18,539 bases of DNA from JBDREA01 sp043820265. GTDB taxonomy: Archaea; Altiarchaeota; Altiarchaeia; IMC4; JBDREA01. Made by a program: the position numbers and the translations under genes. Positions 1 to 6,323 of this stretch are shown piece by piece; positions within the stretch are counted from its first letter, which is position 1; each line of letters begins with the position of its first letter. The notes under the pieces are model-generated. The model was not told where the DNA came from and did not search any database. It worked only from the letters and a program-made list of their open reading frames with translations. The stretch covers positions 1-18,539 of the forward strand of contig JBDREA010000159.1 in the NCBI GenBank assembly GCA_043820265.1, read 5' to 3'.

Positions 1-49
1 ACACCCCCCAAGTCCGCAACCAGCCTTAAATACTGGTTTTCATAATCAC

Positions 50-117
50 TTGAGGAAGTCATTTATAATCTCCAAATAATCTATGGAGCAAACAGCTTCA
101 TAGATTGACCTCCTCAA
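50..117. repeat. Structured imperfect inverted repeat ending in TTGAGG/CCTCAA
   Basis: The outer arms 50-60 and 107-117 pair over 11 positions with one mismatch. The inner arms 78-89 and 95-106 pair over 12 positions with one mismatch, around a 5-base loop. On the right the two stems are directly adjacent; on the left they are separated by an unpaired A/T-rich bulge (61-77). Read as RNA, the inner mismatch is a G-U wobble on the plus strand and the outer one is a G-U wobble on the minus strand. The element lies just past the stop of the minus-strand secreted-protein gene, so it could be its 3' structure or terminator, or a small palindromic repeat. Its outermost bases match those of the two hairpins at 12069-12162. 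Confidence 0.5.
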
Positions 118-120
118 AAA

Positions 121-423
121 TCAAGCATTTCTACAAAGCCAGTTTTGGATGGTTATATCGACCTTATTGGTCACAATTAATCCAAATCGATAGTACGTGA
201 GATTCCCAACAATTTCAAATCCTTGGCAATCAAGTATAGTCCCGTTTGACCCTATCGTTAAACCATGATCCGGACAGGATAAATTTTGTGTCAAATTATA
301 GCTTTCGATTACCGTATCTCCGCATTCACAGGGCGTGCTTCCTCCGCAGTCGGCTGCCTGGGCTGTGGTTACCAGCACAACAAGAATAATGAGCGATGCA
401 GTAAGCTTTGCTTTGCTTCTCAT
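121..423 (-). CDS. Short secreted protein, N-terminal part of a parallel beta-helix-like protein
   Basis: The 100-residue product starts with a clear signal peptide: a short basic N-terminus (RSKAK), a hydrophobic stretch to about residue 21, and an AQA-A cleavage-like site. The mature part is cysteine-rich and has several N-x-T/S sequons. Its pattern (CGDTV, then an LSCPDHGLTI-like stretch, ILDCQG and VTNKVDITIQN) resembles the first rungs of archaeal NosD/PbH1 right-handed beta-helix surface proteins. Those are usually several hundred residues long, whereas this one stops after about two rungs (last residues NWLCRNA). I looked in the other minus-strand frames over 1-120 and found no convincing continuation. 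It may be a truncated remnant or a genuinely small secreted protein. A T/A-rich box near 448-457 lies about 29 bases upstream of the ATG, which suits a near-leaderless transcript. Confidence 0.6.
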   Translation of the reverse strand: MRSKAKLTASLIILVVLVTTAQAADCGGSTPCECGDTVIESYNLTQNLSCPDHGLTIGSNGTILDCQGFEIVGNLTYYRFGLIVTNKVDITIQNWLCRNA

Positions 424-429
424 ACTAGG

Positions 430-490
430 ACTTTTTCCTTAGAGGAATAAAAAAAGGAGAGGAAAAGGTTTTTCGAGGAAAAAAGGGGGA
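430..490 (-). terminator. T-rich termination region after the 503-904 gene
   Basis: Downstream of the minus-strand stop at 503, the minus strand runs through several T-rich and pyrimidine tracts separated by a few bases. Archaeal RNA polymerase commonly terminates at such T-tracts without a hairpin. The same stretch also holds the likely TATA-like box of the next minus-strand gene. The call rests on composition only. Confidence 0.4.
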
Positions 491-502
491 AGGGAAGAAT
501 AA

Positions 503-904
503 TTATATATTCTTCCTTAGCTCTGATTCGAGTGGGTCTAATTCGACTGTGCCGCCTGATTTGGTGTATCCTGCGTAGCAGAGGATGGGGTTTTCGAGGT
601 TTTGTATGTCGTTTAGGGGGCCTATTCCGATGTGGCAGCTCGTCTTTGGGTCGTTTCTGACTTGCGTGGCCATGTAGTGGCCGATGTATAGTATAATGCC
701 GATGAGTATCAAGACGATTATCAGGGTTCCGAATCCGCTGCCGGATTTCTTCTTTTTGGGGTTGACCGGTGGCACAACGGGTTTTTGGGAAGATTCCGGG
801 ATTGGCTCCTCTACTGGCTCTTTTACAGGTTGGTTAGAAGGCTCCTCGATGGGATCCTCCAATGATTCTTCAATTATTTCAGTTTCCGCTTCCAATGTTT
901 TCAC
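503..904 (-). CDS. Small single-pass membrane protein with acidic proline-rich N-terminus
   Basis: I do not recognise the family. I chose the GTG at 904, giving 133 residues, because the longer reading would run back through the divergent translin gene at 1005. From the N-terminus there is an acidic, proline-rich stretch with repeated E-E-P/K-E-P units (about 1-45), a KKKK cluster (50-53), a Gly/Ser linker and one strongly hydrophobic helix (about 59-78). The remaining roughly 55 residues carry two cysteines (90 and 109). The lysine cluster before the helix favours a cytosolic N-terminus and an external C-terminus by the positive-inside rule. The EEP stretch looks like a flexible, non-globular arm. 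No catalytic motif is visible. The start codon is uncertain because no strong SD sequence precedes it. Confidence 0.6.
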   Translation of the reverse strand: MKTLEAETEIIEESLEDPIEEPSNQPVKEPVEEPIPESSQKPVVPPVNPKKKKSGSGFGTLIIVLILIGIILYIGHYMATQVRNDPKTSCHIGIGPLNDIQNLENPILCYAGYTKSGGTVELDPLESELRKNI

Positions 905-970
905 CCCGAAACGTATTGGGTGGATGGGAATAAAAGCGCAAACTAAATAGTTTTCGTTCCACCTTTTTCG

Positions 971-983
971 ATTATTTAAATCC
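971..983. promoter_or_regulatory. Palindromic TATA-like box between divergent genes
   Basis: ATTTAAAT at 974-981 is a perfect palindrome within an A/T-rich stretch. Its centre lies about 28 bases upstream of the ATG at 1005, the spacing expected for a TATA box driving a leaderless archaeal transcript. It could also serve the divergent gene starting at 904, with a leader of about 45 bases. The call is based on position and composition only. Confidence 0.5.
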
Positions 984-1004
984 AAAGGGTTATTCCTAAA
1001 GAAC

Positions 1005-1580
1005 ATGATAGACGAGAAATCATTCGCACAAATCAAGGCGAGGCTTGAAGGATTCGATGACAAACGGGAGCTTGTCATAAAAAGGACCAGGGATGTCCTT
1101 AAGAATTCTAAGCAGTGCATCTACGCCTTAAACAGGGGGGAAGCTACGAAGGCGGAGAAAAATCTGTCTCAAATGAAAAAGATAAAAAAAGAGATTGACG
1201 GGTTGATCGCAGATGAGCCTCGCCTGAGGTATGTGGGAAGCTACAAGGTCTGCTGCCAGGAATACGTTGAAGCGGCCGCTTACATGGATTTTGTCGCAGG
1301 GAAAAATACACCCGGATTTGCGGAACTGGGCGTTGAAGTGGAAGAATACCTCTTGGGCTTATGCGATCTTTCAGGCGAGCTTGTAAGAAAGGCGGTCGCA
1401 GACAGCATCAAATCGGATGCTGAAAGTGTGAATAAGGTACTTACCTACATTGAAGGACTTTACGGGCAGCTTCTCGAGCTGAATCCCCAGGGCGAACTGA
1501 GAAAGAAGATCGATATGGTTCGCTGGAACCTGAACAAAGTGGAAGACCTCATACTCGATGGAAAATCCAGGCTTATGTGA
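1005..1580 (+). CDS. Translin-family (translin/TRAX-like) nucleic-acid-binding nuclease
   Basis: This 191-residue all-helical protein matches the translin family in length and motifs. Translin and TRAX form octameric barrels that bind RNA or ssDNA; TRAX-type subunits cut RNA using a cluster of acidic residues (the C3PO complex in eukaryotes). Here QEYVEA (85-90) supplies E86 and E89, and DLSGELVRKA (121-130) supplies D121 and E125. These match the positions and spacing of the TRAX catalytic acids (E-x2-E and D-x3-E), so the archaeal protein is probably an active nuclease. The C-terminal LRKKIDMVRWNLNKVEDLI-like helix is also typical. The ATG at 1005 fits a leaderless start from the upstream TATA-like box. 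The downstream gene follows after only 17 bases, so co-transcription is possible. Confidence 0.88.
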   Translation: MIDEKSFAQIKARLEGFDDKRELVIKRTRDVLKNSKQCIYALNRGEATKAEKNLSQMKKIKKEIDGLIADEPRLRYVGSYKVCCQEYVEAAAYMDFVAGKNTPGFAELGVEVEEYLLGLCDLSGELVRKAVADSIKSDAESVNKVLTYIEGLYGQLLELNPQGELRKKIDMVRWNLNKVEDLILDGKSRLM

Positions 1581-1597
1581 ACTTTGCCTAGGGGTGT

Positions 1598-3055
1598 GTG
1601 ACATTGGATCTCCCAACAAAAATCTCAAATAAAACTGTCTTCAAATACCTTGCATTAGTCTTCGTAGTCTACGTTATTCTTGGATTCGCCTACCAAGATA
1701 TAATCTTGTTGGATGAATTCCATTATCTTGCGGGAGGCCAACGAATCTTTTCAGAGGGACTTCCAGACTGGTATTATCCTCACCGTCCAATCCACCAGTT
1801 ATTTCTTGGCGCAATTGACCTAGTACTCGGAGATTTTTTGTTTGTATCCCGTCTATATGTCGCTCTCCTGTCTACTTTCGCACTATATGTCATCTATCAG
1901 GTGTTCAATCTGAGATTGGACGGCCCCTCGGCCCTGATGGCAACTCTTTTAACGGCTTCAAGCCTTGTCTTCATCAGCCTGGCGCCGACCGTGATGACCG
2001 GCTCCATATCGCTTTTTTTCATGTTCTTGGGAATCCTTTATTATCTGAAAGCGTTGCAGACGGATTCAATAAATGATGTCATTGCTTCCGGGCTAATTTT
2101 GGGTGTCGGATTTCTTGTCAGAGAAACGGTTGTGATCGCCTTGATAGCCGTCAACCTGCACTTGTTAATTAAGAAGAAATGGTCGCTGATGCCTGCGATC
2201 AATATCGCTTTTGCAGTGCCTGCGATTATCTACAGCCTTTTGTTCTTTTTTTGGGGTATAACAAATCCCTGGCTTGGGTGGCTGTTTTATCACTCTCCTG
2301 AAAACTATGCAAGGCCAACAATACTCCTGTTCCTCCGATACTTCCTGCAGTATTATATCTTCACTTTAGGTTTTATCGGAGTACTAGGATTTCTTGGTTT
2401 GGTTCAGATAATGAGAAAAAGGAGGTTGTCCTCTCTTGACGATACAAGTTCCCTTTTAATTGTCTATTCTGTCGTTGCCTTTTTGTTCTTTTTCGTCTGG
2501 CCGGACATTCGCCCCAGGTTCTTCATCGTCTTTGCCCCGGTTCTTTCCTACTTTGTTTTGGAATCGGGGATATTGGATGTTCAAAAGAGATGGCATACTC
2601 GGCTTCTTTATCTATTGGTCATCGCCAACTTCGTAGCTGGAGTTCCCATAGCATACCTTTATCTCAGCCCGCATGGTGTCGCAAACGATGCCGTTGATTG
2701 GATTAGCCTGAACTATGCTCCCGGAACCGAAGTTCTCTCGCTTGATAACCGGATATCTTATTTTTTAGGCAAAAACGGATTCAAGGTCTACGTCCTAGCA
2801 GGGGAAAAGTCTCTTGCCCCCTCCCCAGAGTTAAAGACAGACTACTACTCCGTACTCAGTCAAACTGATTTGGAAGAAAAAAGGATTCTGGCGGTCGAGA
2901 CCCACATGGGAGAAAAGATCGATCCCAGAATCGGGCCTTATGAAAAAACTCTTCTTGTGAGCCTTAAAAGGCCTTTTCCGTTCGGCTACTTCGCCCACAA
3001 GGAAGAGCTGGATTACTGGTATGCCAATATTTATCTTCTTAATCCTCAACTCTAA
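1598..3055 (+). CDS. GT39/ArnT-like multi-pass membrane glycosyltransferase
   Basis: The 485-residue integral membrane protein has about 10-12 hydrophobic helices and a soluble C-terminal portion of about 130 residues. After the first helix comes an extracytoplasmic loop with the acidic pair D39-E40 (LLDEFHYLAGG) and a PHRPIHQ segment. This is typical of PMT/ArnT-type (GT39/GT83) transferases, which use a polyprenyl-phosphate sugar as donor and rely on such an acidic residue near the first helix. A second family-like signature is FLVRET near 172-177. The gene sits two genes before a polyprenyl-phosphate sugar synthase that could supply its donor. I use the GTG at 1598, preceded by a GGGG run, but a TTG shortly after is possible. 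The acceptor (protein, lipid or glycan) cannot be told from sequence. Confidence 0.78.
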   Translation: MTLDLPTKISNKTVFKYLALVFVVYVILGFAYQDIILLDEFHYLAGGQRIFSEGLPDWYYPHRPIHQLFLGAIDLVLGDFLFVSRLYVALLSTFALYVIYQVFNLRLDGPSALMATLLTASSLVFISLAPTVMTGSISLFFMFLGILYYLKALQTDSINDVIASGLILGVGFLVRETVVIALIAVNLHLLIKKKWSLMPAINIAFAVPAIIYSLLFFFWGITNPWLGWLFYHSPENYARPTILLFLRYFLQYYIFTLGFIGVLGFLGLVQIMRKRRLSSLDDTSSLLIVYSVVAFLFFFVWPDIRPRFFIVFAPVLSYFVLESGILDVQKRWHTRLLYLLVIANFVAGVPIAYLYLSPHGVANDAVDWISLNYAPGTEVLSLDNRISYFLGKNGFKVYVLAGEKSLAPSPELKTDYYSVLSQTDLEEKRILAVETHMGEKIDPRIGPYEKTLLVSLKRPFPFGYFAHKEELDYWYANIYLLNPQL

Positions 3056-3064
3056 TGATTTTCG

Positions 3065-4129
3065 ATGGCTAAAGTATATGTTCTAAAAACTAAACCCGAG
3101 ACAGTTACCTCAGACTACAAACGGCTGTTACATCTTTCGGATTACCAAAAGATCATCCCAAAGAAATATGACACGATCTTAAAGCTCAATCTCTCTTGGA
3201 GCCTATACTTTCCGGCTTGCTCAACCGAACCTTGGCAGCTTGAAGGTGTGCTCGATGCGATGGTGAATGATGGATATGAAAATATTATTCCCGTAGAAAA
3301 CAAAACGGTCGTTACCGATCCTTGGAAGGGGGCAGAGGGCAACAAGTGGCTTCCCATCCTAAAAAAGCATAATCTGAAATTCACTTCTCTGACAGACGTT
3401 AAATGGATAAACTTTAAGCCTAAAGGCGAGATGGTTGCGATGGATAAAATCTTTCCTGAGGGGTTTGAGATACCTGAGATTCTCATTGGAAAAAACGTTG
3501 TCCACCTTCCAACGCAGAAGACTCACGGACACACGGTCATGACGGGGGCGATAAAAAACGCTTTTGGTGGAGTATTGAAAACGAAGAGGCACCACAGCCA
3601 CCGTCTAATCCACGGCGTGCTTGTTGACATCTTGCAGATCCAAAAAGAGATTCATAAAGGCATCTTCGCTGTCATGGACGGCACAGTATGCGGCAATGGG
3701 GCGGGTCCCAGGACGATGGAGCCCTTTGAGGGAAACCGTATCCTTGCCTCAGAAGATCAGGTCGCGATTGATGCAATTTCGGCCAAGATGATGGGCTTTG
3801 ATCCCCTAAAGATCCCGTTCATAAAAATGTGCCACGAGCGGGGGCTAGGTTGCGGGGATCCGGATCAGATAGACGTGGTAGGTGACGATATCAACCAAAT
3901 AAACTATAATTTCCACACTGGCAAAAGCCTTGTTGTATGGGCTGATCAGCTCTTCAGAAGGGGCGCACTTAAATTCCTGGAACCAATACTCTTTCACACG
4001 CCTCTTTTCAAGTTGTGCATACTCTGCTCTGCGGGTTACCACGACTATGTCTGGTATCCGCTTGTTGGAAAGAGGATAATAAAAGAATTCAATGAGACAA
4101 AATGGGGGAAGCTGTTTCAGAAGTATTAA
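3065..4129 (+). CDS. DUF362-domain protein
   Basis: The 354-residue product shows the DUF362 core: an NLSW strand near 42-45, a VHLPTQKTHGHTVMTGAIKN segment at 146-165 and a following GG loop, and a later segment with a conserved aspartate (about 230-240, DQVAIDAISAKMMG). Many DUF362 proteins carry a C-terminal 4Fe-4S ferredoxin domain; this one does not, and has instead a tail with scattered cysteines and aromatic residues. The biochemical role of the family is poorly defined. The gene starts 9 bases after the GT39-type gene and overlaps the next by 28 bases, so it is almost certainly translated from the same mRNA as two glycosyltransferases. That suggests a role in surface-glycan metabolism, but this is inference. 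Confidence 0.82.
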   Translation: MAKVYVLKTKPETVTSDYKRLLHLSDYQKIIPKKYDTILKLNLSWSLYFPACSTEPWQLEGVLDAMVNDGYENIIPVENKTVVTDPWKGAEGNKWLPILKKHNLKFTSLTDVKWINFKPKGEMVAMDKIFPEGFEIPEILIGKNVVHLPTQKTHGHTVMTGAIKNAFGGVLKTKRHHSHRLIHGVLVDILQIQKEIHKGIFAVMDGTVCGNGAGPRTMEPFEGNRILASEDQVAIDAISAKMMGFDPLKIPFIKMCHERGLGCGDPDQIDVVGDDINQINYNFHTGKSLVVWADQLFRRGALKFLEPILFHTPLFKLCILCSAGYHDYVWYPLVGKRIIKEFNETKWGKLFQKY

Positions 4130-5091
4130 ATGGGGAAAAAGAGAAATTGGATCTCTCAATAATCATCCCGGTCTACAACGAGCAGGATAATATCCTGCCT
4201 TTGGCTGAAGAGATAAACAATGTCTTAGCCTCTCGGCGTTTTACCTTTGAGATTTTATTTGTCGATGATGGCAGCACAGATGACACATTCGAGGAGATTG
4301 TTAAGATCCGGGAAAGAATTCCTCAGGTAAAGGCTTTGCGTTTCAGGAGGAACTTCGGCCAGACCTCTGCCTTGAACGCCGGATTCAAGCATGTTTTGGG
4401 AGAGATTGTTGTGGTGCTTGACGGAGACCTCCAAAACGATCCCTCAGACATCCCTCGTTTGCTTGAAAAACTTAAGGAAGGGAACTTTGACGTAGTCAGC
4501 GGGTGGAGGCATCCAAGAAAAGACCCGTTTTTCTCCAAGCGACTGCCCTCCGAGTTTGCCAACTGGCTTGCCAGGATGCTTACGGGTGTAAAGCTTCATG
4601 ACTTTGGATGCAGCCTGAAAGCTTATAGGGGGGAATGTCTGGCAAATCTGGAACTTTACGGGGAAATGCACAGATACATTCCTGCGATAATCGCCGTAGA
4701 TGGATACAAGATTGGAGAATTGGTGGTCAATCACCGTCCGCGAAAATTTGGGAAAACAAAATACGGGGTAACCCGCATGATCAGGGGGCTACTGGATCTC
4801 ATGTATGTGAAGTTCTGGCAGGACTATTCGACCCAACCGCTTCACTTCTTCGGGATTCTCGGGTTCATCCAGATATTTGCGGCTTTCATCATCGGCCTCT
4901 ACAAGGTGGTATGGCAGCGGATAATCCTTCTTGAGAGCCTGAACCTCGGGCCTCTTCTCCTGTTGTTCATCCTTCTCACTATGAATGGGGCATTATTCAT
5001 CGTGCTCGGGTTCCTAGGAGAAATCATGGTGAGAAACTACTATGCAGAATCTGGCAGGAAGAATTATTCGATAAAGGAAGTTTTAGAGTAA
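4102..5091 (+). CDS. GT2 polyprenyl-phosphate sugar synthase (DPM1/ArnC/GtrB-like)
   Basis: The 329-residue product has an N-terminal GT-A domain with IIPVYNEQDN (20-29), VDDGSTD (54-60) and DGDLQND (107-113), the last holding the metal-binding DxD-type acids. HDFGCSLKAYR (166-176) and the basic HRPRKFGKTKYG segment (about 201-212) are typical of polyprenyl-phosphate mannose/glucose/aminoarabinose synthases. Two C-terminal hydrophobic helices (about 248-268 and 282-306) match the GtrB/ArnC architecture. Such enzymes move a sugar from a nucleotide donor to dolichyl or undecaprenyl phosphate on the cytosolic face. The start overlaps the DUF362 gene by 28 bases; no other in-frame ATG precedes the catalytic domain. 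The likely partner is the GT39-type transferase two genes upstream. Confidence 0.9.
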   Translation: MGEAVSEVLNGEKEKLDLSIIIPVYNEQDNILPLAEEINNVLASRRFTFEILFVDDGSTDDTFEEIVKIRERIPQVKALRFRRNFGQTSALNAGFKHVLGEIVVVLDGDLQNDPSDIPRLLEKLKEGNFDVVSGWRHPRKDPFFSKRLPSEFANWLARMLTGVKLHDFGCSLKAYRGECLANLELYGEMHRYIPAIIAVDGYKIGELVVNHRPRKFGKTKYGVTRMIRGLLDLMYVKFWQDYSTQPLHFFGILGFIQIFAAFIIGLYKVVWQRIILLESLNLGPLLLLFILLTMNGALFIVLGFLGEIMVRNYYAESGRKNYSIKEVLE

Positions 5092-5102
5092 TCTGGTTTG
5101 TG

Positions 5103-6224
5103 TTATTGTTTTTCAGGGGATTGATTATAAACCAGTTGCATGTGTGGGTAGGCTATCTCCACACTCTTGGTTTTCGTCGCGGCCTTTAGAAAGCGCTGGT
5201 TTATTTCAGATCTCATCGTCATCTGTTTTTTATAGTGGCAGAGGTATCTTACGTTTAGTGTTACGCTTGAGTCTGCCATTGCGACCCGGACGAGAGGTTT
5301 GTCGACTTCTTGTTCGATTTCTTTTTTCGTATCTTGGAGCTCCTTTCTATCCTCCTTTAACTCCTCCATCTTCTCTTTTATCACGTCTTTTTTGTTTTCC
5401 TCAACTTTTTGGTATACTCTTTTGAGGATGTCAAGGGCATGGCTGAGTTCGGAGTGTTTTTTATCTATTGATTTGTGGATTACTTTGACGTATTTTTTCA
5501 CGACTTTTGTCGCCGCGTCTTCAAGGAGGTCAACCCCCTTCTCCCAGTCGCTTTCATATGTTATCGAGACGCTTACGTCGTCCCAAATATAGTCTCCGTT
5601 TTTGTTGAAGTTCTCCACGCTGTGGGTTAGCACAAATTCGTTTGGGATGGTAGTCAGTTTTCCTGAGTATTCGTCTCGGTTTGCCAGAAGGCCGTCAAGA
5701 GTGGTATACATTATGCCGATGTCATTGACGTCTCCCCGGTCTTCCCCGATTTTTATCCTGTCACCGATTGAATAAGTCTTTGAGACCAGGAGTGTAAGCC
5801 ATCCTACAAGATTGAGTATCGGTTTTTGAAGCGCGAACGTAATTCCGAAACCTATCAAACCCAGAGATGCAAGTAAGGCGGTGAAGTTCGCATAAAGGAT
5901 TGAGATAGATACTAGGACGAAAAGCAACCATAAGATGTATTTGATAAGCGAGTAGATTGGCGGAAATTCCTTTTGGTTTCCAGAGTGCTCAAAGTATTCT
6001 TTAAGAAAACCTTTTGCTATCCCGCTTAAAACCTTTGTTATAATCGCTAGTATTATGATTGTGATGAGTTTAGGTATCACATTTGAGAAAAAATCAGAGA
6101 AAAGCGCCCAGTTATGTCTTATCTGGTCTAAAAAGAAAAGATTACATGGGCCATAGGCTACACAGGACAGTACTATGATCAATGTAATAATCACGGTGAA
6201 AAAAACCTTTTCTAGGAAATCCAT
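5103..6224 (-). CDS. MscS-family mechanosensitive channel with coiled-coil insert
   Basis: I start at the ATG at 6224, giving 373 residues; a TATA-like box 25-26 bases upstream fits a leaderless transcript, and the 18-residue longer reading lacks support. The N-terminal half has four or so hydrophobic helices. The pore-lining helix and following segment (about 119-148, with GLIGFGITFALQKPILN) and the beta domain after it (SIGDRIKIGEDRGDVNDIGIMYT) are characteristic of MscS channels, which open under membrane tension to release solutes. The C-terminal alpha/beta domain is interrupted at about 240-307 by a highly charged, Lys/Glu-rich helical stretch likely to form a coiled coil, before resuming with VRVAMADSSVTLNVRYL. 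The gene converges with the GT2 gene, with only 11 bases between the stops. Confidence 0.88.
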   Translation of the reverse strand: MDFLEKVFFTVIITLIIVLSCVAYGPCNLFFLDQIRHNWALFSDFFSNVIPKLITIIILAIITKVLSGIAKGFLKEYFEHSGNQKEFPPIYSLIKYILWLLFVLVSISILYANFTALLASLGLIGFGITFALQKPILNLVGWLTLLVSKTYSIGDRIKIGEDRGDVNDIGIMYTTLDGLLANRDEYSGKLTTIPNEFVLTHSVENFNKNGDYIWDDVSVSITYESDWEKGVDLLEDAATKVVKKYVKVIHKSIDKKHSELSHALDILKRVYQKVEENKKDVIKEKMEELKEDRKELQDTKKEIEQEVDKPLVRVAMADSSVTLNVRYLCHYKKQMTMRSEINQRFLKAATKTKSVEIAYPHMQLVYNQSPEKQ

Positions 6225-6240
6225 CAAAGAAATATTGTAT

Positions 6241-6254
6241 TGTAAATTATAAAA
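6241..6254 (-). promoter_or_regulatory. TATA-like box of the MscS gene
   Basis: On the minus strand this reads as a TTATAA core (6247-6252) flanked by T-rich and A-rich bases. It is centred 25-26 bases upstream of the ATG at 6224, as expected for a leaderless archaeal gene. The adjoining palindrome AAAACGTTTT (6251-6260) touches its upstream edge and could be a regulator site, though it is short. Confidence 0.5.
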
Positions 6255-6269
6255 CGTTTTCAGACTACG

Positions 6270-6292
6270 AACAACCAAGAACCAAGGTTGTT
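6270..6292 (-). terminator. Small hairpin downstream of the thioredoxin-CcdA gene
   Basis: AACAACC (6270-6276) and GGTTGTT (6286-6292) are perfect 7-base inverted arms around a 9-base loop. The hairpin lies 32-54 bases past the minus-strand stop at 6324, and just upstream of the MscS promoter. It could be a 3'-end structure of the upstream gene or an operator. It is not followed by a strong T-run, so the terminator call is weak. Confidence 0.3.
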
Positions 6293-6323
6293 AATGCCAC
6301 ATACAGTCGAAGACCGATGTTCT

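Noticed and set aside
50..117. Integron attC site
   Set aside because: The imperfect stem with a bulge recalled attC, but I could not find the required RYYYAAC and GTTRRRY boxes and there is no integrase in the window.
1..120. Frameshifted continuation of the secreted protein
   Set aside because: The other minus-strand frames hit stops quickly and show no beta-helix pattern.
684..950. Plus-strand open frame of 88 codons
   Set aside because: It is antisense to the small membrane protein; its Gly/Ser-rich reading is the reverse of the acidic Pro-rich stretch.
905..1120. Longer N-terminus for the small membrane protein
   Set aside because: It would overlap the divergent translin gene head to head by over 100 bases and lacks a plausible start signal; the GTG at 904 is preferred.
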